Positions 16,243 through 25,361 of a DNA stretch of 64,000 nucleotides are shown here, in pieces (positions within the stretch are counted from its first letter, which is position 1; every line of letters starts with the position of its first letter). Below the pieces are notes generated by a model. That model was not told the origin of the DNA, searched no databases, and worked only from the letters and a program-made list of their open reading frames with translations. Position numbers and translations under genes: made by a program. Source of the DNA: Candidatus Hydrogenedentota bacterium (GTDB lineage Bacteria; Hydrogenedentota; Hydrogenedentia; Hydrogenedentales; JAEUWI01); the NCBI GenBank assembly GCA_019637335.1, contig JAHBVV010000023.1:1-64000 (forward strand), read 5' to 3'.

Positions 16243-17541
16243 ATGAAGATCGCTATTGTGGGCACGGGCTACCAGGGCCTCGTCGCCGGCACCTGCCTCG
16301 CCGAAGCCGGTCACCAGGTCACCTGCGTGGAGGAGGACGCCGCGCGCGTCGCCGCCTTGCAGGCGGGAGACATCCCCTTCCACGAGCCCGGCCTCGATGA
16401 ATTGCTCAACCGCAACCTCGAGGAAGAGCGGCTCGTCTTCTCGACCGACCTCGTCGCCGCCGTGCGGGACTGCCTCAGCATCCTCTTCTGCGTCAATCCC
16501 CCCGTCGACGAATCCGGCGCCGTGGACACAAGCGGCCTCCTGGCCCTCGCCGCCGCCGTCGCGAAGTCCATGCCCGGCTACCGACTCTTCATCAACAAGG
16601 GCGCCTGCCCCCCGGGCACCGCGCGCGCCCTGGAAGCCACCTTCGCCGAAAACACCACACAGCCCTTCGACGTCATCGTCAACCCCGATTTCCTCAAGGC
16701 CGGCAAGGCCATCGACGACTTCATGCAGCCCGACCGCGTCATCGTCGGATGCGAGGATGTCCGCGTGCAGGAACTGATCCGCGAGATCTACAGCCCCTTC
16801 CTCCGCACCGGACGCCCCATCCTCTTCATGAGCCAGACCAGCGCCGAAATGACCAAGTACGCCACGAACGTCATGCTCGCGTCGCGCATCTCCATGATGA
16901 ACCAGCTCGCCGACATTTGCGGGGTCGTCGGGGCCGACATCGCCCAGGTCCGCGAGGGCCTCGCGAGCGACAGCCGAATCGGGAGCACCTTCCTCTTTCC
17001 CGGCCTCGGCTTTGCCGGCGTACACCTGCCCGGCGACGTGGACGCCTGCATACGCTTCGCCGAGGCCCACGGCGTCAATCCCGACCTCATCCGCGCCGTC
17101 AAGGCCGTGAATCTCCGCCGCCAGGACGATTTCGAAAATCAGATCCTCGGTCACTACGGCGAAAAGATCGGCGAAAAGACCATTGCGCTCTGGGGGGCCA
17201 CCTTCAAGCCCCGCACCGACGATATCCGGGGATCGATCGCCGTCCGCATCATCGACACCCTCCTCGATCGCGGCGCAATCGTGCGCGTGCACGACCCCGT
17301 GGCCACCGCCGCGCTGGAAGCCCGCTACAAAGGCCGGATCGCCGTCGTCGCCAAGCCCTACGACGCCCTCGAAGGCGCCCACGGCCTTGTCGTAGCCACC
17401 GAGTGGAACAACTACCGCCGCCCCCTCTTCGCACGCATGGCCGAGCTCATGGCGGAACGGGTCATCTTCGACGGGCGAAATCTATACACGCCCCGGGACG
17501 CGGAAGCCGAGGGCTTCACCTACTACGGCGTGGGCCGGTAG
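16243..17541 (+). CDS. UDP-glucose/GDP-mannose dehydrogenase-like, catalytic Cys replaced by His
   Basis: A 432-residue protein with the full three-domain layout of nucleotide-sugar dehydrogenases: N-terminal Rossmann motif (VGTGYQGLVAGTCLAEAG), central helix with the conserved lysine and asparagine (TKYATN, Lys205), and C-terminal UDP-binding domain (LWGATFKPRTDDIRGS). The active-site loop is altered. The family has GFGGxCxxKD; here it reads GFAGVHLPGD, with His261 where the nucleophilic cysteine belongs and Gly264 for the lysine. KGACPPGT (119-126) replaces KSTVPPGT, and NPDFLKAG replaces NPEFLREG. Four-electron oxidation to the uronate needs that cysteine in known enzymes, so this protein may stop at the aldehyde, act on another substrate, or be regulatory. 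GGAG lies upstream of ATG 16243. Confidence 0.82.
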   Translation: MKIAIVGTGYQGLVAGTCLAEAGHQVTCVEEDAARVAALQAGDIPFHEPGLDELLNRNLEEERLVFSTDLVAAVRDCLSILFCVNPPVDESGAVDTSGLLALAAAVAKSMPGYRLFINKGACPPGTARALEATFAENTTQPFDVIVNPDFLKAGKAIDDFMQPDRVIVGCEDVRVQELIREIYSPFLRTGRPILFMSQTSAEMTKYATNVMLASRISMMNQLADICGVVGADIAQVREGLASDSRIGSTFLFPGLGFAGVHLPGDVDACIRFAEAHGVNPDLIRAVKAVNLRRQDDFENQILGHYGEKIGEKTIALWGATFKPRTDDIRGSIAVRIIDTLLDRGAIVRVHDPVATAALEARYKGRIAVVAKPYDALEGAHGLVVATEWNNYRRPLFARMAELMAERVIFDGRNLYTPRDAEAEGFTYYGVGR

Positions 17542-17560
17542 CCCCGGGAGGGCGCGGCGC

Positions 17561-19102
17561 ATGCGCGATCAGGAAGAGGCGAACGGGCCGTTTCGCGTGT
17601 TCATGCTCATCGCCGCCCCCGCCGCGGCCGCCGCGCTCGTGGCCTTCGGCGATCTGTCCCCCGGCCATCCCGAGGTAACGCGCACTGCCGCCGTCGCCCT
17701 CTGGATGGCGCTCTGGTGGCTCAGTACCGCCGTACCCCTCGCCGCCACCGCCATGCTACCCGTCGTCCTCTTCCCCGCGCTCGGCGTCATGTCCGGAAAA
17801 GACGTCCCCGGCTACTACTTCAACGACATCATCTTCCTCTTCCTCGGCGGCTTCCTGGTCGCCCTCGCCATGCAGCGCTGGGACCTTCACCGCCGCATCG
17901 CGCTCCGCATCCTGCTTTTCTTCGGCGGGCGCCCGTCGCGCGTGCTGCTCGGGTTCATGGCGCCCACCTTCTTCCTCTCCATGTGGATCTCCAACACCGC
18001 CACCACCATGATGATGGCCCCCATCGCGATCTCGCTCATCGTGCGCCTGGAGGAAAGCGGGCCGGAGCGCGCTGTGCGGCGCTTCTCCACCGCCCTCCTC
18101 CTCGGCATCGCCTACAGCGCCAGCGTCGGCGGAACCGCCACCCTCATCGGCACACCGCCCAATCTCTCCATGGTCGTCATCACCGAGCGGATCTTCCCCG
18201 GCGCGCCCCCGATGGCCTTCGCCCCCTGGTTCGCCTTTGCCCTACCCGGAGCCCTCCTCATGCTCGCCGCGCTATGGGCCGTCCTCCGAAGCATGTACCT
18301 GCGCGATTCCGCCAGCCTCCGGGTCGATATGGCCGTCATCCGCGAGCAATACCGCGCCCTGGGGCCCGTCACCTTCGAGCAACGCGCCGTGTTCGCCGTC
18401 TTCGCCGCCATGGCCCTCCTCTGGCTCACCCGCGAAGGCATCCAGACCGAGTCCCTCGCCATCCCGGGCTGGTCCGCCCTCTTTCCCGAGCCGTCCTACC
18501 TCCGCGACGGCACGGTGGCCACCGCCCTGGCGCTCATCCTCTTCGTGCTCCCCGCGCCCTCGCGGCCCGGCGCCCGCATCATGGACTGGCAGACCGCCCG
18601 CGCCCTGCCCTGGGATATCGTGCTCCTCTTCGGCGGCGGCTTCGCCCTGGCCGCCGGCTTCTCAACCTCCGGGCTCGCCGCCTGGGCCGGCGAACAGATG
18701 ACCGGCCTCGCCGGTTTCCCGCCGGTCGCCCTCGTCTTCTTCCTCTGCCTCGCCGTCTCCTTCCTCACGGAGCTCACGTCCAACGCCGCCACCACCGAAA
18801 TGCTCCTGCCCGTGATCGCGGCCCTCGCCGTCGCCATTCAGGTCCACCCCTTCCTCCTCATCATCCCCGTCACGCTGGCCTGCTCCTTCGCCTTCATGCT
18901 CCCCGTCGCCACGCCGCCCAACGCCCTCATATTCGGCACGAACCGCGTCAAAATGCTCGACATGGCGCGCACCGGCTTTGTCTTCAACCTGCTCGCCGTC
19001 GCCCTGGTCACCATCGGCATCTTTACGCTCGGAAGCACGATTTTCGCCATCGACCTCGACGCCATGCCCGCGTGGGCCACCCTGAGCCCGGCGGCGGAAT
19101 AA
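17561..19102 (+). CDS. DASS/SLC13-family sodium:anion symporter
   Basis: A 513-residue inner-membrane carrier with about a dozen hydrophobic segments. Both inverted-repeat signature motifs of the divalent anion:Na+ symporters are present: WISNTATTMMM near residue 145 and LTSNAATTEMLLPV near residue 408, each part of the sodium and carboxylate sites. The SVGGTATLIGTPPNL stretch is typical too. It imports dicarboxylates, citrate or sulfate with sodium; which one cannot be decided here. It starts 20 bases after the preceding gene, and the next gene follows 10 bases after its stop, so these genes are probably co-transcribed. Confidence 0.9.
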   Translation: MRDQEEANGPFRVFMLIAAPAAAAALVAFGDLSPGHPEVTRTAAVALWMALWWLSTAVPLAATAMLPVVLFPALGVMSGKDVPGYYFNDIIFLFLGGFLVALAMQRWDLHRRIALRILLFFGGRPSRVLLGFMAPTFFLSMWISNTATTMMMAPIAISLIVRLEESGPERAVRRFSTALLLGIAYSASVGGTATLIGTPPNLSMVVITERIFPGAPPMAFAPWFAFALPGALLMLAALWAVLRSMYLRDSASLRVDMAVIREQYRALGPVTFEQRAVFAVFAAMALLWLTREGIQTESLAIPGWSALFPEPSYLRDGTVATALALILFVLPAPSRPGARIMDWQTARALPWDIVLLFGGGFALAAGFSTSGLAAWAGEQMTGLAGFPPVALVFFLCLAVSFLTELTSNAATTEMLLPVIAALAVAIQVHPFLLIIPVTLACSFAFMLPVATPPNALIFGTNRVKMLDMARTGFVFNLLAVALVTIGIFTLGSTIFAIDLDAMPAWATLSPAAE

Positions 19103-19111
19103 GGACGTCCC

Positions 19112-19990
19112 ATGCAAATCCCATCACGATTCACCGGGGCCCGGAGCAAACCGTACACGGTGGCGCTCTCCCCCCGGCAAACCATGAACTACGCCGCCGG
19201 GCTCAACGACGCCAACCCCGCCTACTTCGACGACGAACGCCCCGGCGGCATCCTCGCCCCGCCCATGCTCGCCGTCGCGCTCACCTGGCCGCTCTCCGCC
19301 GATTTCGAAACCTGGTGGGGCGAGACCGGCTTCCCCCCGGAGGCCCGCGCCATGCAGGTACACTACAATGAATCCATCGTGTGGAACCGCGCGCTGCGCC
19401 CCGACGATTGCCTTACCATCCAGGGCGAGATCGCGGGCATGCGGCCCCACCCCGCCGGCACGCTGCTCGCCGTGCGCTATGACGCGGCGGACCGCACCGG
19501 CGCCCCCGTGTTCACCGAACACATCACCGGCCTCCTGCGCGGCGTGGCCCTGGAAGACGGCGGCAGCGGTCACGCACCGCCCCTCGAAACCCGCCCGGAC
19601 TCGCTCGAACCCGGCTGGGAAACGGCCCTCCCCATTGACCCGCTCGCCGCGCATATCTACGACGCCTGCGCGGATATTGTCTTCCCCATCCACACCTCCG
19701 TGGCCTTCGCCCGGCAAGTCGGCCTCCCCGGCCCCATCTACCAGGGCACGGCCACCCTCGGCCTCGCCGCCCGCGAAATACTGAATCGCGAAGCGGGAGG
19801 AAACCCCGCCGCCCTCGCCGAAATACACGCCGGATTCCGCGGCATGGTCTTCCCCGGAACCGAAATTACCCTCCGCGTTCACGGCGCCCAACTTGAAAAC
19901 GCGGGCAAGACCATTTACTTTGACGTGGAAACCCCCGACGGCGCACAGGCCATCCGCGACGCCCGCGCGGTGCTCCGCGAACCCGGCTGA
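19112..19990 (+). CDS. MaoC-like double hot-dog protein
   Basis: A 292-residue protein with two hot-dog-type halves. The second half has the hydratase pattern DIVFPIHTSVAFARQVGLPGPIYQGTATLGLAARE, in which the Asp and His match the R-specific enoyl-CoA hydratase dyad. The first half (MNYAAGLNDANPAYFDDERPGGILAPPML) is a degenerate copy. It probably hydrates or dehydrates an acyl-CoA thioester. It lies directly before an acyl-CoA ligase (26 bases apart), which supports a shared fatty or aromatic acid pathway. Start ATG 19112 follows closely after the transporter gene. Confidence 0.8.
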   Translation: MQIPSRFTGARSKPYTVALSPRQTMNYAAGLNDANPAYFDDERPGGILAPPMLAVALTWPLSADFETWWGETGFPPEARAMQVHYNESIVWNRALRPDDCLTIQGEIAGMRPHPAGTLLAVRYDAADRTGAPVFTEHITGLLRGVALEDGGSGHAPPLETRPDSLEPGWETALPIDPLAAHIYDACADIVFPIHTSVAFARQVGLPGPIYQGTATLGLAAREILNREAGGNPAALAEIHAGFRGMVFPGTEITLRVHGAQLENAGKTIYFDVETPDGAQAIRDARAVLREPG

Positions 19991-20016
19991 ACCGACTCCC
20001 TGGAAAGAAGGATTTT

Positions 20017-21597
20017 ATGCAGGAACACGAATGCACGCTGCTCTGGCACTACGTCTCTTATTGGGCCGAACGAAACGGCGGCGACGAGGCGCTGGTGTTT
20101 GAAGACCAGCGCCTCTCCTGGGCCGAGTTCGACGCGGAGGTGGAGAAGGCCGCGCGGGCTTTTCTGGCGGCGGGCGTGCAGCGGGGCGACCGCATCGCAA
20201 TGGTCTCCATGGCCCGGCCGGAGTTCATCATCTCCTTCATGGCCGCCTCCCGCATCGGCGCCACCTGGGTCGGGCTTTCCCCCAAGTTCACGCTGGACGA
20301 GCTCCGCTACATCGTGGGCCATTGCCAGCCGTCCCTGCTGATCACGCTCCACGAGTACATGGGCATTGACCTGGTCGAGGCCGGCCTCACCTTCGTCGAG
20401 GAGTACCCGTCCATCCGGAAGATCCTCGTCATCGGAACGCCACACCCGGCGTTCGACGCCTACCGCGCGTACCTCGATACGCCGCGCCCCGAACTCGACG
20501 ACGCCTTCGCCGCGCGCCAGGCCGAGATCCAGGACTCCGACGAAGTCCTCCTCATGTACACCTCCGGCTCCACCGGCAAGCCCAAGGGCGTCCTGCAGAC
20601 GCACCGCGCCATCATCGAAAACATCCGCGCGGAACTCGGCTACTTCGGCATCGGCGAGAACGGACGTCTCCTCATCCACTTCCCCATCAACCACGTCGCC
20701 GCGGACGTCGAACTCGGCTTCGGCGGCGTCATGGGCGGCAGCGCCCTCGTCTTCATGGACCGCTTCGACCCGCAGGCCTCCCTGGAAGTCATTGAGCGCG
20801 AGCGGGTCACCCTCGTCGGCCAGGTCCCCGCCATGTTCCTCCTCCAGTTCCAGGCCCCGAAATTCAAAGATATGGACTGGAGCCACGTCCAGGCCTTCGT
20901 CTGGGGCGGCGCGGGCGTCCCCCAGCTCGTCCTCGACGTGCTCAAGCGCATCACCGCGACCAATGGCGCGCGCCTCCTTACCGGCTATGGCTCCACCGAG
21001 CTCTGCGGCTTCGTCACCTACACCACCGGCGACGAGGACAACGACCGCATGGCCCGCTCCGTCGGCCGCATCGTCCCGCCCTTCGAGATTAAGGTCGTTG
21101 ACGAAAACCGCCGGGAAGTCGCCCCCGGCGAAGTCGGCGAACTCGCCGTGCGCGGGCCGAGCGTCATGAAAGGCTACCTCAACAACCCCAAGACCACCCG
21201 CGAAGTCCTCGACAGCGACGGCTGGTACTACACCAGCGACCTCGGCCGCATCGCCGAAGACGGCTACATCTACCTCGCCGGACGCAGCAGCGAAATGTAC
21301 AAGACCGGCGGCGAAAACGTCTTCCCGCGCGAAGTCGAAGAAGTCATCGAAATGCACCCCGCCGTGCTCTTCGCCGCCGTGCTCGGCGTGAAGGACGACC
21401 TCTACGACGAAGTCGGCCACAGCTTCGTTATGCTCAAGCCCGGCCAGCAGGCCGGCGAAGAGGAACTCCGCGCCCACTGCAAAGAACACCTCGCCAACTT
21501 CAAGGTCCCCAAACGCTTCACCATCCAGGACTCCCTCCCCCTCCTCCCCAACGGCAAGGTAAACAAAGTAGCCCTCCGCCAATTGATCACCGAATAA
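20017..21597 (+). CDS. AMP-forming acyl-CoA synthetase (ANL superfamily)
   Basis: A 526-residue adenylate-forming ligase that activates a carboxylic acid with ATP and joins it to CoA. The P-loop-like motif LLMYTSGSTGKPKGV is near residue 185, the A5-type motif TGYGSTELCGF near 324, GWYYTSDLG near 405 and the A10 motif PNGKVNK near the end with its catalytic lysine. The pattern matches medium-chain or long-chain fatty acyl or benzoate-type ligases; substrate not determined. GAAGG precedes ATG. It is the last gene of the run that starts with the DASS carrier, so import, activation and hydration of an organic acid may be linked. Confidence 0.92.
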   Translation: MQEHECTLLWHYVSYWAERNGGDEALVFEDQRLSWAEFDAEVEKAARAFLAAGVQRGDRIAMVSMARPEFIISFMAASRIGATWVGLSPKFTLDELRYIVGHCQPSLLITLHEYMGIDLVEAGLTFVEEYPSIRKILVIGTPHPAFDAYRAYLDTPRPELDDAFAARQAEIQDSDEVLLMYTSGSTGKPKGVLQTHRAIIENIRAELGYFGIGENGRLLIHFPINHVAADVELGFGGVMGGSALVFMDRFDPQASLEVIERERVTLVGQVPAMFLLQFQAPKFKDMDWSHVQAFVWGGAGVPQLVLDVLKRITATNGARLLTGYGSTELCGFVTYTTGDEDNDRMARSVGRIVPPFEIKVVDENRREVAPGEVGELAVRGPSVMKGYLNNPKTTREVLDSDGWYYTSDLGRIAEDGYIYLAGRSSEMYKTGGENVFPREVEEVIEMHPAVLFAAVLGVKDDLYDEVGHSFVMLKPGQQAGEEELRAHCKEHLANFKVPKRFTIQDSLPLLPNGKVNKVALRQLITE

Positions 21598-22262
21598 CGC
21601 AGGATGGCCGTCCCGCCGGTCCAATGTGGGATGGCCGTCACGGCGGTCCAATGTAGGATAGCCGTCCCGGCTGTCCAACGCGCCAACGGCGCAACAGGGA
21701 CGCAGACATTCGTGTCCGCGAACATCGTAGGATAGCCATCACGCCGGTCCAAAGAGCCAACGGCGCAACAGGGACGCAGACATTCCTGTCTGCGAATAAC
21801 GTAGGATAGCCGTCCCGCCGGTCCAACGCGCCAACGGCGCAACAGGGACGCAGACATTCTTGTCTGCGAATAACGTAGGATAGCCGTCCCGGCTGTCCAA
21901 CGCGCCAACGGCGCAAGTCATACCAGCCTGGGCCAACGGCCCAGGATCACCACACCTCAACCGCAACAGGGCTGAAAGCCCGTATCATACCCCCCATCGC
22001 TCATCCCCCCGCCCCCATTCCTGTCTGCAAATAACGTGGGATAGCAGTCCGAGCTGTCCAATGTAGGATAACCGTCCCGGCGGTCAAACGCGCCAACGGC
22101 GCAACAGGGACGCAGACATTCCTGTCTGCGAATAACGTAGGATAGCCGTCCCGCCGGTCCAACGCGCCAACGGCGCAAGTCATACCAGCCTGGGCCAACG
22201 GCCCAGGATCACCCCACCTCAACCGCAACAGGGCTGAAAGCCCGTATCATACCCCCCTTCGC
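21598..22262. repeat. Composite repeat block: family F units and hairpin repeats
   Basis: About nine copies of a GGATAGCCGTCCC... unit alternate with CGCAGACATTCCTGTCTGCG hairpins and GCCAACGGCGC. Two copies of a longer block follow (CATACCAGCCTGGGCCAACG, then AACAGGGCTGAAAGCCCG). The segment ending near 22018 duplicates the one ending near 22278, so the last bases of the neighbouring minus-strand gene are copied too. The block has no gene. Confidence 0.88.
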
Positions 22263-24674
22263 TCATCCCCCCGCCCCCACATCGCCCGCGTTCTCCACCC
22301 GAACCTCGATCACTACCTCCCCCGAATACCCGCTCAGGTCAATCGTGCCGCTATCCGCCTCAAACGCAACCGTTTCCCCGCCGGCCGTCACCGCTGCCAT
22401 CCGGTACGGCGCCGGCAACCGCAACCGCAGCCGAATCACCGAAGCCGCATCGCGATCCGGCAGCGTCACCCGCGCCTCCACGCGCCCCTCCGCCAGACGC
22501 GACACAATCCGATAACTCACCGCCCCAAAACACGTGGGCGCCCCGTCCACGGCGATCACCTTGCCGTCCTCCAGCCATTCCCGCGGCGTGGCGTGCGCCA
22601 GAAACAGCCCCTCCGGCGCGCCCGTGTCGCTGTTGAAGGACTCGCGCACCAGCATCAGCCGAAGGTTCAGCAGAAACGCCGTGTTGTTCGCGCTCGAGGG
22701 CGTCCCGTAGCACGATCGGTACGCCACGCCAGGACGCGCGCCAATCGTCGATCCCTCCCCGGCCACAAAGGTGTTCCGCGTCATCCCGTGCGCCAGCTTC
22801 CCGTAGAAACTCAGCACCTGCCGGTCCGCATCGTCCTGCGCCGCAAGCACACGAAGGTAACTTGGCAGATACACGTTGTCGTCGCCCGTGGTGTAGTAGC
22901 CGGGCAACCCATCGGCCCGATACGCCCCAATCGGCGTCGGATAATAGTTGAAGCGCAGCAACCCCAGAAAAAGCCCGCCGTAACCGTGCATATAGTCCAG
23001 GATCCGCCCGATCTCCGGACCATCCAGGGGCCAGTAGCCCGACGCAAACGCATACGGCATCACCAGGTTCCAGTAGCTCCCGGTCTTGGTCTCCGTGATA
23101 AACGGATAGGCCGCTTCCTCCAGGTACAGCGCGCGGGGCACGAAGAGCGACCCATCCTCCAGCGGCTGAACCGCGCCGCGCATCCCGTCGTCAATCGCGG
23201 CCTTCAGCCGGTCCGCAACCGGACGCCACGTCTCGTAAAGATCTTCGCGCCCGATGGCCCGCCACACCTCCGCCATGTCGCGCATCCCCTGCCAGCCGAG
23301 CGTCTGGTGAAAGATGAAGTACGCCACCTCGGGTATATCGCCGCACTGCCGCTGCTTCATCAGCAGGCCGTGCGGATCCGCCTCCATCTGCGCGCGAAAG
23401 GCCTCGCATATCGCCACATACGCCTCCGTGTGCGCGTGGATAAAGTCGGCGTCCCGCGTCAGATAGTAATAGTGCGCGCCGTGCGTAAGCTTCTCGCCGC
23501 GCTCCCAGTTGATGTAGTAGTCCTGGCCCTTGGTCATGTCCAGCAAGGCCGCCAGGCCGTCGCGGTAGGCTTCCGGATGCCCGAATTCGCCCAGCGTCTG
23601 CACGGCGTCGCTGCTCTCCGGCTGGTAGAAGCTCCCGTGGTACACCACCGCTCCCAGCGAGTAGCGCCACCGCATGATGAGGTTCTGAATCAGCAGGTTC
23701 CGCTGCGCGTCCATCACGATCGCCTCGGGCGCGTCGAAGCGGAGCACGGGCGCGAGCCGCCCGTCCCAGTACAATTTCATGGCATCGCGGGCCCGCGCGT
23801 AATCCGCTTTCGAAAGCGCTGTCTCGCGCGAAACCGGCCCCTCCGGCGACCACACCGCATACAGCGTGTGCTCTCCCGGCCCCATCCGCCACGTCAGGGA
23901 GTCCGCATCCTCCTCCGCGGGCGCCACGCCGGGCGAAACAACATAGCGGAAGCGTTCCATGGCGTCATCGCCGAACCGCGCGCGCAGCACCGCGCCATTT
24001 TCGCCGTCCCCCACCTCCACGCGCAGCCGGATCCACGCAAGAAGTCCGCCGCCGCCGGGCGCCCGGCCCGCAAAGCTCTCCTGCGCGTAGCGGTTCCCCG
24101 CCTGGTCGGTGTAGGCCGTCTGAAGCACCGGCAGCCACCCTTCCGCGAGAGCGGGACCCTCCAGCCGCGCCAAATCGCTGCCAAAGGCCTCGCCGTCCGG
24201 CCCCACATGCCACGCCAGGTAGTCCTCGCTCTGGTAGACATTCGCCGCGATCCGGCTGCCGTCCGCCAGCGGAATGACATACGGCGGATCGCCCCCGTCC
24301 TCCCCCCAGAGCAGGTTGTGAACACCCCGTTCCGTATACGCGTGGCCCGTCGAGTAAAACAGAGGCCGCAGCAAATCCTTTATCCCGTCATACGTCGCCC
24401 CGCCCCCCGCAATCAGCGCCTCGCCCCACACATCCCGCCCCTCGCGCAACGCCGCATCGAGCCGCGCCGCGTAGGGCCCGGGCTCTGCCACCACGATCGT
24501 CCCGGTAGCGCGCTGCTCTTCGCTTTCCAGGCGCTCGGGTTCGGGATCGGCGGATTCCTGCCCATGCACGAATGACGACGCAAGGATCAGGCTCACGCTC
24601 ACAGCAGCGATTGCGCGCATTCGAACGAAAAGCAAGCCGGCACGCCTATTCCGCGCTGTACATCGAAGTCTCAT
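22263..24674 (-). CDS. Secreted six-hairpin glycosidase-like protein
   Basis: An 803-residue exported protein. A signal peptide (MRAIAAVSVSLILASSFVHG, preceded by a short basic stretch) is followed by a beta-sandwich-like N domain, a long helical barrel region rich in Trp/Tyr (VYHGSFYQPESSDAVQTLGEFGHPEAYRDGL, YYINWERGEKLTHGAHYYYLT) and a C-terminal beta domain. This layout is that of (alpha/alpha)6 glycoside hydrolases. No family signature is certain, so the substrate is left open. The ATG at 24674 has only a weak ribosome site; 24620 is an alternative that begins exactly at the signal peptide. The last codons lie inside a duplicated repeat block. Confidence 0.7.
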   Translation of the reverse strand: MRLRCTARNRRAGLLFVRMRAIAAVSVSLILASSFVHGQESADPEPERLESEEQRATGTIVVAEPGPYAARLDAALREGRDVWGEALIAGGGATYDGIKDLLRPLFYSTGHAYTERGVHNLLWGEDGGDPPYVIPLADGSRIAANVYQSEDYLAWHVGPDGEAFGSDLARLEGPALAEGWLPVLQTAYTDQAGNRYAQESFAGRAPGGGGLLAWIRLRVEVGDGENGAVLRARFGDDAMERFRYVVSPGVAPAEEDADSLTWRMGPGEHTLYAVWSPEGPVSRETALSKADYARARDAMKLYWDGRLAPVLRFDAPEAIVMDAQRNLLIQNLIMRWRYSLGAVVYHGSFYQPESSDAVQTLGEFGHPEAYRDGLAALLDMTKGQDYYINWERGEKLTHGAHYYYLTRDADFIHAHTEAYVAICEAFRAQMEADPHGLLMKQRQCGDIPEVAYFIFHQTLGWQGMRDMAEVWRAIGREDLYETWRPVADRLKAAIDDGMRGAVQPLEDGSLFVPRALYLEEAAYPFITETKTGSYWNLVMPYAFASGYWPLDGPEIGRILDYMHGYGGLFLGLLRFNYYPTPIGAYRADGLPGYYTTGDDNVYLPSYLRVLAAQDDADRQVLSFYGKLAHGMTRNTFVAGEGSTIGARPGVAYRSCYGTPSSANNTAFLLNLRLMLVRESFNSDTGAPEGLFLAHATPREWLEDGKVIAVDGAPTCFGAVSYRIVSRLAEGRVEARVTLPDRDAASVIRLRLRLPAPYRMAAVTAGGETVAFEADSGTIDLSGYSGEVVIEVRVENAGDVGAGG

Positions 24675-25361
24675 AAGAATCCCTTTCGCCAGGGTAGAAG
24701 AATAACATGCGGCGAGTGCGTCTTTAATTAACTGGGCGAACGCCTCACTACCGCCCGCACGGAAATCCCAAGGCGAGCCACGGGCGCCACCCCCAAGCGC
24801 CGTGGCGCCGCCGCGAAGCCTGCTGAAAAACACGGCTCGACAATCGTTCAAAGCCCTCTCGCACCCCCCAAGACCCCATGGGGGTGCCACCCTCAAGCGG
24901 GCCGCTTCAAGCGGCTATCAGCTTGTGGGTGAGGAGATCCGTCAACCGGTTTCGCTACGTCTTCGTTTTCGAACCTCCGCCCAAGGCGGTTACGAATTGA
25001 AGGTGCGAAACGTCAACTGACCGACAGACAGCCAGGAGCAGCACGTCATCCTTCACGGAAGCCGCACCGCCCCATCATCGCCTGATCCGAAAATGCACAC
25101 CTTGACACCCCCAGATCTGCCTCATGCAAACCAAGCTACAGCACGTGTAAAAACGGAAGCGTCAGAGGCTGGGAGCGCAGGTCGAAGACGCGCCGTGGAG
25201 GGCGTCCCCGCCTGCCAGGCGGCGAAGCCGCCGTCCATCGTCAGCCCTGGCGGATAGCGCATCACCTCATCATCGCCTGCCCTCCAGGGAGACTCCCTTT
25301 GCGCCGTCGCGTAACCCAAAAAACCGCCGCGCCACGCTCAACCAGGACCACCAGGATCCCG
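24675..25361. repeat. Repeat-rich intergenic region, family D copy
   Basis: It holds hairpin-forming GC text (GGCGCCACCCCCAAGCGCC) and at about 25110-25300 a family D copy: AGGCTGGGAGCGCAGG, then GGCGTCCCCGCCTGCCAGGC and GGCGAAGCCGCCGTCC. No credible gene. Confidence 0.7.

Noticed and set aside
22593-24575. 660-codon plus-strand open frame opposite the glycosidase-like gene
   Set aside because: Arg/His/Pro-rich mirror of the coding strand, no ribosome site, no motif.
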